The translations under genes were made by a program, and so were the position numbers. A DNA stretch of 64,000 bases, taken from NCBI GenBank assembly GCA_963764215.1, contig CAVXRS010000005.1, positions 310,001 through 374,000 of the forward strand, written 5' to 3'. Below are positions 17,153-26,110 of this stretch, in pieces; positions within the stretch are counted from its first letter, which is position 1, and every line of letters begins with the position of its first letter. The stretch comes from JAFDWI01 sp963764215. GTDB taxonomy: Bacteria; Actinomycetota; Acidimicrobiia; Acidimicrobiales; Iamiaceae. The notes beneath the pieces are model-generated. The model was not told the origin of the DNA. It saw only the letters and a program-made list of their open reading frames with translations, and ran no database searches.

Positions 17153-17812
17153 TCAGCTCGATCGACGCTCGAGTTCTTCGCGACGGAGGAACCGGTAGCG
17201 CCGGTCGCTCTGCTCGATCCACCCGAGGCGTACGAAACTGGCGATCGCCTTGTTGACTCGCTCACGTGACGCGCCGACCATTCCGGCGAGTTCTTCCTGG
17301 GTGACCGGCAGCGTGAACTCGTCTGCGTCGCCGGCCAGCTCGAGGAGGCGCTTCGCCGTCCGACCGGTGACATCCAGGAACACCGAATCGGCCAGTGCCG
17401 TGTCGGTCACCCGGATGCGACGCGCCAACAATCGCACGACCTCCCAGAGCAGTTGCGGACGCTCCGAGTAGATTCGGCGAACCGGCACGTAGGGGATCCG
17501 GATGACCTGGGACGGTTCGAGGGCCCGGGCCGCAGCGGAACGGCCCTCGTCATCGAAGAGGCCCATCTCTCCGAAGAGATCGTCCGCTTCCATGAGTGCG
17601 ATGACCGACTCACGACCGTCGACGGACTTGTTGACGATTGCGATCCGGCCGCTGATCGCAACGAAGAGGCTGTCGGGCACGTCGCCCTCGGTGAAGAGCA
17701 TGTCGTTGCGCTTCAACGATTGGGTGCTGGCGGAGTCGGCGAGTGTCGCGATCTCGTCCTCACTGAAGGGGGCGAACAGCTCGATGGACTGCAACGTCGT
17801 CGTGTCGACCAT
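17153..17812 (-). CDS. Crp/Fnr-family transcriptional regulator
   Basis: The 219-residue protein begins MVDTTTLQSIELFAPFSEDE, the usual start of actinobacterial Crp/GlxR proteins. The cyclic-nucleotide-binding domain (about residues 5-120) includes DDLFGEMGLFDDEGRSAAARA, the phosphate-binding cassette. The C-terminal winged helix has LPVTQEELAGMVGASRERVNKAI as the recognition helix-turn-helix. It probably senses cAMP and binds TGTGA-type sites. It converges on disA and diverges from ispD. The carD gene often found at this position in actinobacteria is absent. Confidence 0.88.
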   Translation of the reverse strand: MVDTTTLQSIELFAPFSEDEIATLADSASTQSLKRNDMLFTEGDVPDSLFVAISGRIAIVNKSVDGRESVIALMEADDLFGEMGLFDDEGRSAAARALEPSQVIRIPYVPVRRIYSERPQLLWEVVRLLARRIRVTDTALADSVFLDVTGRTAKRLLELAGDADEFTLPVTQEELAGMVGASRERVNKAIASFVRLGWIEQSDRRYRFLRREELERRSS

Positions 17813-17827
17813 GTGACGAATGTTACC
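17812..17827. promoter_or_regulatory. Weak Crp-like half-palindrome at the crp start
   Basis: TGTGACGAATGTTACC overlaps the regulator's own start codon. The first half matches the Crp/GlxR half-site TGTGA exactly; the second (TTACC) matches TCACA poorly. Autoregulation is possible but the site is weak. Confidence 0.25.
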
Positions 17828-17981
17828 GGTCGATCGCGACCTTGCCGTCCACGTGCCGATGTCGTGTCGCCGGGGCCCCGACACGATAGCCTCGGCCATT
17901 CCGATCGCGGCAGAACCGGACGTTCCAGATGCAGCGCCGACGGCGTCACCTCCCCGGGCGCATCGCTCGGCAACCGAGATC

Positions 17982-18713
17982 ATGACAGGGAGCGGAGTCC
18001 CCGCTCATCCGACCAGCGCGGCAATCGTCGTCGCGGCGGGCGACGGGCTTCGCTTCGGTGGCCTGAAGCAGTACGGAGAACTGCGCGGCCGTCGGGTCCT
18101 CGACTTTGCGCTCGGCGCGGCGCGGGCGAGTTGCGGCACGGTGATCCTGGTGGTGCCCGAGCGACTGGTCGATCGTCCCGAGCCCGTGGCCGACGTGATC
18201 GTCGCCGGTGGGGCATCCAGGTCGGAATCGGTGCGGGCCGGCCTTGCCGCCGTCGGCGAGGACGCGACGGTCGTCGTCGTCCACGACGCCGCGCGCCCGC
18301 TGGCCGGGCCCGAGTTGTTCAGCCAGGTGATCACGACCGTGGAAGCCGGGGCGGACGCGGCCGTGCCGGGCGTCGCCGTGACCGACACGCTGCGCCGACG
18401 TGACGGCAAGCCGCTGGGGGCCGAACGTGACGAACTCGTCGCCGTCCAGACCCCGCAGGCGTTCGATGCAGCGGTGCTGCGCAAGGTGCACGCCCGCGCC
18501 GACGCCGAAGCGACCGACGATGCGTCACTGGTGGACGCGTCCGGTGGGTCTGTCGTGGTGGTTCCCGGCGATCGCGCCAACCTGAAGATCACCGACCCGA
18601 TCGACCTCGTGATCGCCGATGTCCTGGCCTCCGAGTCGGGTCGCCTGGACGAGGTGGAACTTCCCAACCCTTCTTCCGGAGGCCAGACCCATCGACCGGG
18701 CGAGGTCCGGTGA
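17982..18713 (+). CDS. ispD: 2-C-methyl-D-erythritol 4-phosphate cytidylyltransferase
   Basis: The 243-residue enzyme joins CTP and MEP in the non-mevalonate isoprenoid pathway. It has AAIVVAAGDGLRFGGLKQY (GxGxR nucleotide loop with the Lys of the CTP site), VVVVHDAARPLAGPE (signature region), TLRRRD and VQTPQAFDAAVL. The C-terminus includes VPGDRANLKITDPIDLVIAD. I chose ATG 17982 because the upstream in-frame sequence shows no homology and overlaps the crp promoter. It overlaps ispF by GTGA, so the two are translationally coupled. Its isoprenoid product could feed the polyprenyl synthase upstream. Confidence 0.95.
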   Translation: MTGSGVPAHPTSAAIVVAAGDGLRFGGLKQYGELRGRRVLDFALGAARASCGTVILVVPERLVDRPEPVADVIVAGGASRSESVRAGLAAVGEDATVVVVHDAARPLAGPELFSQVITTVEAGADAAVPGVAVTDTLRRRDGKPLGAERDELVAVQTPQAFDAAVLRKVHARADAEATDDASLVDASGGSVVVVPGDRANLKITDPIDLVIADVLASESGRLDEVELPNPSSGGQTHRPGEVR

Positions 18714-19183
18714 GAGACATCCGCGTCGGGCAGGGGTTCGACATCCACCGGTTCAGCGAGGATGCCACGCGGATCCTCGTGTTGGGTGGACAGCGCTTCG
18801 ACGGACCGGGGCTGGAGGCGGTCAGCGACGGTGACGTGGTCGCGCACGCCTGTGCCGAAGCGCTGCTCGGTGCAGCCGCACTCGGTGACCTGGGCGCCCA
18901 CTTTCCCGAGGACGATGCGTCGAGCATGGGCGCGGACAGCATCGAGCTGTTGGCCCGAGTGGCCGCAATGGTCGGCGACCAGGGATGGAATGTGGGCAAC
19001 GTCGACTGCTCGGTGATCGCCGAAGCGCCGCGCATCGCTCCCGCGAAGGCCGCGATGGAAGCCACGTTGTCACGGGCCGTCGGGGCGCCGGTGAGCGTGA
19101 AGGGGCGGCGGGCCGAAGCGCTCGGCGCGCTCGGCCGGCGGGAAGGAATCGGCTGTCTCGCGGTGGCGGTGTTGTCGCGATGA
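18710..19183 (+). CDS. ispF: 2-C-methyl-D-erythritol 2,4-cyclodiphosphate synthase
   Basis: The 157-residue enzyme starts at GTG: VRDIRVGQGFDIHRFSED contains the zinc-binding DxH of IspF. The second metal ligand lies in SDGDVVAHACAEALLGAAAL, and LGDLGAHFPEDD is the conserved loop. The C-terminus has GRREGIGCLAVAVLS. It converts CDP-ME 2-phosphate to MEcPP. The length is typical. It overlaps ispD at the start and the rlmB start at its stop (ATGA). Confidence 0.96.
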   Translation: MRDIRVGQGFDIHRFSEDATRILVLGGQRFDGPGLEAVSDGDVVAHACAEALLGAAALGDLGAHFPEDDASSMGADSIELLARVAAMVGDQGWNVGNVDCSVIAEAPRIAPAKAAMEATLSRAVGAPVSVKGRRAEALGALGRREGIGCLAVAVLSR

Positions 19184-20191
19184 GCGCGCCGCGACCGGGT
19201 CGAGGTGGTTCGAAGGGGAAAGGTTCGGGCCGTGGCGGCAGGTCCCGGGGGGACGGTCGCACCGTCGGGCGCGCCGGACCGCCGCAGTGCCAAACGGGGC
19301 TCGCCGTCGCGTGGATCGGCACGGGCCGGCGGTCGGAGCCGGGTGGACAACTCCGGCGGTGCACGCAAGGGCCGTGGTGGCGCCGGGTCGAAACGGGCCG
19401 ATCCGGCGATGCGCGCAGACCTCCGCAGCCACGGCCGGGCGTCGTCCGGTATCGGGGGGGACCAGGTCGAAGGCCGCCAGGCGGTGCGTGAACTGCTGAT
19501 CGCCGGTCGCCGCCGGACCCGGGAGATTCTGGTGTCGGCTGACGTGGACGCCGCGGACATCCTGGACGAGATCATCGAGTTGGCCGACGAGGCTCACGTC
19601 CCGATCCGTCAGATCGGACGATCGAAGCTCGACCACCTCGCCCGCACCGACGCGCCACAGGGGATCATCGCCCGCGCCGAACCGATCGAATCGGTCCCGC
19701 TCGATGAGCTGTGTCGAAGCGATGACGGGACCGTCCCGTTCCTGCTGGTACTCGACGGGGTCACCGATCCGCACAACCTGGGCGCGCTGCTCCGCAGCGG
19801 GGTCTGCGCCGGGGTGACCGGTGTCGTCCTGCCCCGGCATCGGGCGGCGCACATCAGCCCGTCGGTCACCAAGACGGCCGCCGGAGCGGTGGAGTATCTC
19901 CCCTTCGCCGTCGTCGGCGGCCTTCCCACCGCGATCAACGATCTCGGATCATCCGGTGTGGTCACGGTCGGGCTCGACATGACCGGGCCACGCACGATCT
20001 GGGAACTCGACGGTCTCGACGCCCCGGTGGCGTTGGTCCTGGGAGCCGAGGGGCGGGGGCTGTCCCGCCTGGTCCGCAAACGGTGCGATCTGGTTGCACG
20101 CATTCCGATCGAGGGTCGACTGGAATCGTTGAACGTCTCGGTTGCGGCAGCGGTCGGCTGTTTCGAGGTCGCCCGCGCCCGCCGCTCCTGA
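19180..20191 (+). CDS. rlmB: 23S rRNA (guanosine-2'-O)-methyltransferase RlmB/TrmH family
   Basis: The SpoU-type domain begins with EGRQAVRELLIAGRR (substrate-binding L30e-like domain). It then shows the knot motifs VLDGVTDPHNLGALLRSG, VLGAEGRGLSRLVRKRCD and IPIEGRLESLNVSVAAAVG, which bind SAM. A basic Gly/Arg/Lys-rich N-terminal tail precedes it, as in actinobacterial RlmB. The ATG at 19180 overlaps the ispF stop but is in another frame from the domain, so a frameshift near 19280 in the repetitive tail is likely. Alternatively translation starts at GTG 19205 in the domain frame. cysS, usually between ispF and rlmB, is missing. Confidence 0.85.
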
Positions 20192-20202
20192 CAGCTGGGG
20201 TC

Positions 20203-21009
20203 TCAGGAACGTTCGTCGGCGAAGGCCATCGCCCCGACGAAGAAGTCGTCGACGTGTGCGGTCTTGAATTCGGCGATCGCCTTCATGTCGGGCAGATAGT
20301 GCTCGAATTCGTCGCCGGTGATCGCGGCGACGATCCCCGACGCGACCGTCTCGACCGGTTCGAGCTCGCCGTCGTAGAGCGGCGGGTCGTTGTCGGGCTG
20401 GTCCCAGATCTCGGTGGCGATCGCCCCGGGGAGGATGAGGCGGACGCCGACCCCGGTGTGCCACAGGTCCAAGGCCATCGACTCGCTCCAGCCGCAGAGC
20501 GCGAACTTCGACGCGCAGTAGGCGGCCTCCCCTTTCACGCCGACGCGCCCGGCGAAACTCGCGACGTTGACGATCAGGCCCCGACCCCGTTCGAGCATGT
20601 GGGGCAGCAGCGCCAGACCGAGCCGTACCGGCGAATGGAAGTTCAGATCCATGGTGGCGGTGATCTCGGCCGGAGCGAGCTCGGTGACGGCACGGCGCTT
20701 GGGTGCGGCGGCGTTGTTGATCACCACGTCGATGCCACCCATCTCGTCCCAGGCCTGCTCCCCGAACGATGCCGCGGCCTCCGGGTCGGCGAGATCCCTG
20801 GTCCACATCCGGGATCGGGGCGCGTGCTCGAGGCACTTCCCGAGCACCGATTCGAGACGATCGGACCGGCGGGCCACCAGTCCGACGGTGGCTCCCTGCT
20901 CGGCGAGTGCAATCGCGGTGGCGGCGCCGATCCCTGCCGAGGCACCGGTGATCAGCACGTTCGCGCCCTGAAGAGCGATAGCGTCGCTGTTGTCCGAACC
21001 GGTTCCCAC
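20203..21009 (-). CDS. SDR-family oxidoreductase
   Basis: The 268-residue protein has the classical SDR motifs. These are VLITGASAGIGAATAIAL (TGxxxGIG cofactor loop), VINNAAAPK (NNAG variant), VNVASFAGRVG with the catalytic Ser, YCASKFAL (YxxxK) and LPGAIATEI. The R-R after VGLVA suggests NADP preference. I chose GTG at 21009 rather than 21024 because GGAGG lies 6 nt upstream. It is divergent from the ABC-transporter cluster and shares the operator-like site at 21053-21066, which suggests co-regulation. Confidence 0.88.
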   Translation of the reverse strand: MGTGSDNSDAIALQGANVLITGASAGIGAATAIALAEQGATVGLVARRSDRLESVLGKCLEHAPRSRMWTRDLADPEAAASFGEQAWDEMGGIDVVINNAAAPKRRAVTELAPAEITATMDLNFHSPVRLGLALLPHMLERGRGLIVNVASFAGRVGVKGEAAYCASKFALCGWSESMALDLWHTGVGVRLILPGAIATEIWDQPDNDPPLYDGELEPVETVASGIVAAITGDEFEHYLPDMKAIAEFKTAHVDDFFVGAMAFADERS

Positions 21010-21052
21010 AAGTTGCCTCCACACGTGCGACGACTGGGCTACCCTGTAAATC

Positions 21053-21066
21053 TAACTCTAGCGTCA
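21053..21066. promoter_or_regulatory. Operator-like inverted repeat, site A
   Basis: TAACTCTAGCGTCA has half-sites matching at 5 of 7 positions and is the most diverged of five related sites in the window. The -10-like TAAATC (21047-21052) abuts it, so a bound repressor would cover the transcription start. It is 31 nt upstream of the substrate-binding-protein start and also upstream of the divergent SDR gene. Confidence 0.5.
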
Positions 21067-21097
21067 GGTTTTGCCGAGGACTGTTCGAGGAGCCCCA

Positions 21098-22469
21098 GTG
21101 ACACGATTCCCTCTGCGCCCAACTGCACTTCTGGCAGCACTTCTGCTGGTCGTCGTCGGCTGCGGCAACGCCACGAGCACGGCGGGCAACGCGAAGAACA
21201 CGTCCGTCCCCACGAACGGTGGCGACAAGAACCGAAACGTGCACAAACCGATCAGCGGCGTCCCCGGGGTCAGCAACACGTCGATCGACTATGCGGTCGT
21301 CGGCACCAAGAAGAACAACCCGCTGGGAATCTGCATCCTCGACTGCTACCTCAGCGGCATCAAGGCGTACTTCGCCTACCGCAACTCCCAGGGTGGCATC
21401 TACGGCCGCAAGCTGAAGGTCGGCAGCGTCACCGACGACCAGCTCACCCAGAACAAGCAGGTCGACCTGGGCATCATCAGCGACAAGAAGGCGTTCGGCA
21501 CGTTCCAGGCGACGCTGCTGCCCCAGGGTTGGGGCGACCTGAACGAAGCCGGCATCCCGACCTACACGTGGGGGATCGACGCTCCATCGGCGGCGAACCG
21601 TGACGCCGTGTTTCCCTCCACCGTGATCCGCTGCGTGGACTGCACCACCCGGTTGCTGCCCTACATCGCCAGAGAAGGTCGGGGCGACGAAGGCCGCCGT
21701 GCTCGGTTACAGCGCCAGCGCCTCGTCACAGAAGTGCGCCGATTCCGACGCCCAGTCGTTCAAGAAGTACGCGAAGGACACCGGCGTGCAACAGGTGTAC
21801 CTGAAGGACAATCTGCCCTACGGGTTGCCCAATGGACTCGGTCCGGAAGTCACGGCGATGAAGAAGGCCGGGGTGGATTTCATCGCAACCTGTTTCGACC
21901 TGAATGCGATGCAGACGTTGGCCGAGGCGCTCAAGCGGGCGGGCATGCGCGACAAGGTCACGCTCTTCCACTCCGATTCCTACAACCAGGCCGCGGTGGA
22001 GAAGTTGCACGGCCTCTTCGACGGGGACATCGTCGGTGTGCAGTTCCGCCCCTTCGAAGCCGACCCGACCGGAAACGCCCTGGGGATGTTCAAGACCTGG
22101 ATGGGCAAAGTCAACGCGCCGGTCAACGAGTTGGCGATGGCCGGCTGGATCAACGCGACCCTCGCCTATGACGGACTGCTTGCTGCCGGCCCGGAGTTCG
22201 ACCAGGCAAAGGTGATTGCCGCCACGAACGCGATGAAGGCGTGGACCGCGAATGGTCTGGTCAGTGCCACCAACTGGGGCGAGGCGCACACGACCTACAC
22301 GGAGAAGACCAGGTTGAACTACAACGACACGACCTGTGGAACCGCCGTGAAGGTCGGAACCGGCGGCAAGTTCGAGATTCCCGACTTCATCGATTCGAAG
22401 AAGCCGTGGCTGTGTTGGCCCGCGAAGGACTTGAGTTGGTCACAACCGACGAACACGAACTTCGGCTGA
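21098..22469 (+). pseudogene. ABC transporter substrate-binding lipoprotein (LivK-like), one apparent frameshift
   Basis: The GTG start has GAGGAG upstream. The N-terminus is a lipoprotein signal (LLAALLLVVVGC). The mature part is a type I periplasmic-binding fold of the branched-chain amino acid family (FAYRNSQGGIYGRKLKVGSVTDDQLT). The reading changes frame near 21672, between LLPYIA and KAAVLGYSASASSQKC, and continues to a normal end (PWLCWPAKDLSW). Sequence is conserved on both sides, so an indel error is likely and the gene may be intact in the cell. The ligand is unknown; the family binds amino acids, amides or aromatic acids. It leads the livHM-livG-livF operon. Confidence 0.8.
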
Positions 22470-22485
22470 ACCGCTCGCCGCTTCG

Positions 22486-24585
22486 ATGATCCTGGGGGCC
22501 TCGATCGGTTCGGACGTCCTGCGCTCCCTGTTGCAGGGAACGCCGCCGGGCACCGTGTACGCGCTGCTCGGCCTCGGATTGGTGCTGACCTACAAGACCT
22601 CGGGCATCTTCAACCTGGCGCTCGGCGCCCAGGCGTACGTTTCCGGCGCGATGTATTTCCAGGCGAAGGTGAACTGGGGTTGGCCGACGGCGCCGGCGCT
22701 GATCCTGGCGGTGTTCGTGCTCGCTCCGGGCATCGGTCTGGTCCTCGAACGGTTCGTGTTCCGCCAACTGCGCACCGCGTCCTCGGTGGCCAAACTGGTG
22801 GTGACGATCGGCCTTGCCGTGGCCCTGCCGCCGTTGTTCGACCTCGTCGTGAACTTCCAGTCCGTCGCCGGCCAGACACCCGTGGGCATCGTCCCCGGCG
22901 GGGCGACCGTGTTCTACAACCCGCTCGGGGTGTACGCGCTCAGCCGAAACGAGCTCGCCGCGATCGCCATCGCGGTCGTGGCCATGGGCGGGCTGGCCCT
23001 GCTGTTCCGGTTCAGCGCGATCGGTCTGCGGATGCGCGCGGTGGTGGAGAGCCCGCGGATGACCGAGCTGAACGGGGTGCGCTCCGATCGGGTGTCGGCA
23101 TTCTCCTGGGCGTTGTCGAGCTTCTTCGCCGGTCTGGCCGGGGTGTTGATCGCGCCGACGTTCAACTCGCTCGGCTCGGACCAGTTCTTCAACCTGATGG
23201 TGATCGCGATCGCCGCCGCCGCGGTGGGCAGGCTGGTGAGCCTGCCTTGGACGCTCATCGGCGGCGTCGGACTCGGTTGGCTGCTCGCTTTTCTTTCCAC
23301 GTTCCTGCCCCGCTGGTCGAACTCGGTGCCGTTCCTGGCGACCATTCAGGAGAACTTCGCGCCGGCCATCCCGTTTCTGGTGCTCTTCGGGGTGTTGGTG
23401 TTCTCCCCGTCGATTCGCCAGAGCCAAGCGGTCACCGATCCGTTGTCCGGTGTCGATCCGCCACCGCCCGCGCCGGCCGCGCTCACCCGCAGCCCGGTGC
23501 TCACCAAGCTCACCCGCGGCTTCTGGGTGGTGTTCTTCGTGGTGGTGGGACTCGTCGTGTTCTTCCGCGCGGACCAGTCCTGGCTGTACCTGGTGACCCA
23601 GGCGGTGGTCCTCACGATCATCTTCTTGTCGATCACGGTGATCACCGGGTTCGCGGGAGAGATCTCGCTCTGTCAGGGCACCTTCGCGGCGATCGGCGCA
23701 TTCACCGTCTACCAGCTCGCGACCAGCGCGGGTCTGTCGGTGTTGCCGGCGATGGTCATCGGTGGGTTCGTCGCCGCAGCGGTCGGCGCGGTGCTGGCGC
23801 TGCCGGTGTTGCGCCTGGGTGGCATCTGGCTGTCGATCGCGACCCTGGCGTTCGCGTACTTCTTCGATTCGGTGATGGTGAAGTTCTCCTGGGTGGGGGG
23901 TGGCGCCGCGGCCCTGGCCGAGGGGACACGAGTTCCCCGGCCGACCCTCGGGCCGATCAACATGACCGACGATCGATCGTTTCTGGTGCTGTGTCTGATC
24001 GTGTTCGCCATCATCGCAACCGGTGTCGTGCTGATCCGTTCGGGCACGGTGGGCCAGACCTTGCGGGCATTGCGTGGCTCCAAGCTGGGGGCCCAGTCGA
24101 TCGGCATCTCGCCCGCACGGGCGCGCATCACCGCATTCGTCGTCTCCGCCTTCATCGCCGGTCTGGGCGGTGGCCTGTTGGCGATCCAACAGCAGGACGT
24201 GAACTACTCGTCGAACTTCACACCGTTCGCGAGTCTGTTCTGGCTGGTGCTGGTCGTGACCCTGGGTGCCCGGACCGTCGAAGGCGCCATGCAGGCCGGG
24301 GTCGGCTACGGGCTGCTCGACGCCGTGCTGCTGAGCGGGACGTTCCTCGGCTGGATCCTGCGTGGCGCCGACCGCATACCCTCGTTCTTCCCGTTGTCGA
24401 GCACGTGGGTCTTCGTGCTGTTCGGCCTGGGGGCGCTGCAGTTCGCCCGCCATCCCGAAGGACTCGTCGAGAACGGAAAGCGCAAGTCCTTTGCGTTCCT
24501 CGAACGACACTTCGCCTGGGCACGCGGTGGCACGGTCGAGCCTGGGGTGCCGGACGTCGCGGTCGAGGCCGGGGGAGAGGCATGA
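22486..24585 (+). CDS. ABC transporter permease, LivH-LivM fusion
   Basis: The 699-residue protein fuses two permeases. Residues 1-310 form a LivH-type domain (GTVYALLGLGLVLTYKTSGIFNLA is its conserved start). A proline-rich linker follows (GVDPPPPAPAALTRSP, about residue 323-340), then a LivM-type domain (ITVITGFAGEISLCQGTFAAIGA and GGIWLSIATLAFAYFFDSVMV). In most bacteria these are separate genes, but fused forms are common in actinobacteria. The two halves form the membrane channel for the substrate delivered by the upstream lipoprotein. It overlaps the livG start (ATGA). Confidence 0.9.
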   Translation: MILGASIGSDVLRSLLQGTPPGTVYALLGLGLVLTYKTSGIFNLALGAQAYVSGAMYFQAKVNWGWPTAPALILAVFVLAPGIGLVLERFVFRQLRTASSVAKLVVTIGLAVALPPLFDLVVNFQSVAGQTPVGIVPGGATVFYNPLGVYALSRNELAAIAIAVVAMGGLALLFRFSAIGLRMRAVVESPRMTELNGVRSDRVSAFSWALSSFFAGLAGVLIAPTFNSLGSDQFFNLMVIAIAAAAVGRLVSLPWTLIGGVGLGWLLAFLSTFLPRWSNSVPFLATIQENFAPAIPFLVLFGVLVFSPSIRQSQAVTDPLSGVDPPPPAPAALTRSPVLTKLTRGFWVVFFVVVGLVVFFRADQSWLYLVTQAVVLTIIFLSITVITGFAGEISLCQGTFAAIGAFTVYQLATSAGLSVLPAMVIGGFVAAAVGAVLALPVLRLGGIWLSIATLAFAYFFDSVMVKFSWVGGGAAALAEGTRVPRPTLGPINMTDDRSFLVLCLIVFAIIATGVVLIRSGTVGQTLRALRGSKLGAQSIGISPARARITAFVVSAFIAGLGGGLLAIQQQDVNYSSNFTPFASLFWLVLVVTLGARTVEGAMQAGVGYGLLDAVLLSGTFLGWILRGADRIPSFFPLSSTWVFVLFGLGALQFARHPEGLVENGKRKSFAFLERHFAWARGGTVEPGVPDVAVEAGGEA

Positions 24586-25382
24586 GCGGAACGACCGGTC
24601 AGCGCGGCGGGTCACCACCGGTGTTGGCCGGCCGCAAGGTCTCCAAGTCGTTCTCGGGCATCGTGGCGCTGTCCGAGGTGAGCGTAGCCGTGGACCACGG
24701 TGAGCGGGTGGGCCTGATCGGCCCCAACGGGGCCGGCAAGACGACCCTTTTCAACTGTCTGCTCGGCATCGAGAAGCTCAGCAGCGGGGTCGTCGAGATC
24801 GACGGCAGAGACGTGTCCGGTCTGCGGGTGCACGAACGGGCCCGACTGGGGGTCGGCCGCACGTTCCAGCGGATCGAACTGTTCGCCGAGGCGACGGTGC
24901 GGGAACACCTGCTGATCGCGGAACGGACCCGGCGCAGGTCGGGCTGGTTGGGGCGTGACCTGCTGGGAATGGGACGTCCGAAGGCCGACGAGATCGCCGC
25001 CTGTGACGCGGTGCTCGACCTGCTCGGCCTGGGCGAGCTCGCCGACGAACCGAGCGAGCACCTCAGCCTCGGCCAGGGCCGGTTGCTCGAGGTCGGTCGG
25101 GCGTTGATGACCAGTCCCCGGCTCCTGCTGCTGGACGAACCTTCCTCGGGCCTGGACACGAGCGAGACCCGGGACTTGGCTCGCACCCTGCTCGACGTGC
25201 AGGCCGAACACGGCTTCGCGGTGTTGCTGGTCGAACACGATGTCGACTTCGTCGCCGAGTTCACCGACCGGTGCTACGCGATCGACACGGGACAGCTGCT
25301 CATCGAGGGGCCGACCGGGTCGGTGCTGGACAGCCCGGAGGTCAAGGAGGCCTACCTGGGCATTTCGGTGGAGGCGTCGTGA
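24582..25382 (+). CDS. ABC transporter ATP-binding protein, LivG-type
   Basis: The 266-residue ATPase has Walker A GPNGAGKTT, the LivG insertion GVGRTFQRIELFAEATV, the signature HLSLGQGRLLEVGRAL (LSLGQ in place of LSGGQ), Walker B RLLLLDEPSSGLD and the switch His in LVEHDVDFV. It pairs with the downstream LivF to drive import. ATGA overlap with the permease and GTGA overlap with livF indicate one operon. Confidence 0.92.
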   Translation: MSGTTGQRGGSPPVLAGRKVSKSFSGIVALSEVSVAVDHGERVGLIGPNGAGKTTLFNCLLGIEKLSSGVVEIDGRDVSGLRVHERARLGVGRTFQRIELFAEATVREHLLIAERTRRRSGWLGRDLLGMGRPKADEIAACDAVLDLLGLGELADEPSEHLSLGQGRLLEVGRALMTSPRLLLLDEPSSGLDTSETRDLARTLLDVQAEHGFAVLLVEHDVDFVAEFTDRCYAIDTGQLLIEGPTGSVLDSPEVKEAYLGISVEAS

Positions 25383-26086
25383 GCCCGGTGGTCGAGCTGC
25401 GGTCGGTGTCGGCCTCGTACGGGCCGTTCAAGGCGTTGTTCGACGTCTCGCTCTCGGTGGAGCCGGGTGGTGCGCTGGCGCTCGTCGGACCCAACGGAGC
25501 CGGCAAGACCACCGTGGCAAGGGTCGCGAGCGGTCTGGTTGCTCCCACCGCCGGTGACGTCGTCGTCTCGGGCGAGTCCTTCACCGGGGTCGCGCCCTAC
25601 CGCTACGCCCGCGCCGGCATCGCCCATGCTCCCGAGGGTCGCTCGGTGTTCGCGACGCTCTCGGTGGAGGACAACCTGGCGTTGTCGTTCCGCTCGTCCA
25701 AGGGGCGCGGCGGGGTGGGTCCGGCGATGGCCGAGGCGTTCGAGCTGTTCCCGATGCTCGCGGAACGTCGTCGCCAGTTGGCGGGCACGCTCTCCGGTGG
25801 CCAGCAACGGATGTTGTCGATGGCGCGGGTGTTGGTGGAGGCCCCCAAGTTGTTGGTCGCCGACGAACTGTCGTTGGGTCTCGCCCCGATCGTGGTGGAT
25901 CAGGTCTACGAGAGCCTGGCCAGGTTGCGTGCCGCGGGCACGGCGCTGTTGATCGTGGAACAGCAGGTGTCCCATGCGCTGGAGTTGTGTGACCGGGCCG
26001 CGTTGTTGCGGCGCGGTGAGGTGTCCTGGCAGGGGCCGTGCGACGAAGCGGTCGAGGTGATTGCCGCTCGAGGTGTGGCCGGCTGA
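25379..26086 (+). CDS. ABC transporter ATP-binding protein, LivF-type
   Basis: The 235-residue ATPase has Walker A GPNGAGKTT, the Q-loop region AHAPEGRSVFATLSVEDNL typical of LivF, signature LSGGQQRMLSMARVL, Walker B LLVADELSLGLAP and IVEQQVSHAL. In Walker B the usual DEP is DEL, a common LivF variant. The start GTG overlaps the livG stop. It ends the importer operon and converges on the amine oxidase gene with a 24-bp gap. Confidence 0.92.
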   Translation: MSPVVELRSVSASYGPFKALFDVSLSVEPGGALALVGPNGAGKTTVARVASGLVAPTAGDVVVSGESFTGVAPYRYARAGIAHAPEGRSVFATLSVEDNLALSFRSSKGRGGVGPAMAEAFELFPMLAERRRQLAGTLSGGQQRMLSMARVLVEAPKLLVADELSLGLAPIVVDQVYESLARLRAAGTALLIVEQQVSHALELCDRAALLRRGEVSWQGPCDEAVEVIAARGVAG

Positions 26087-26110
26087 ACCTTCTCCGGTGC
26101 TTCCCGGTGG

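Noticed and set aside
22387..24618. A 743-codon minus-strand frame opposite the permease gene
   Set aside because: It is rich in His, Arg, Gln and Glu, the typical shadow of a hydrophobic GC-rich gene. The plus strand has an unmistakable LivH-LivM protein.
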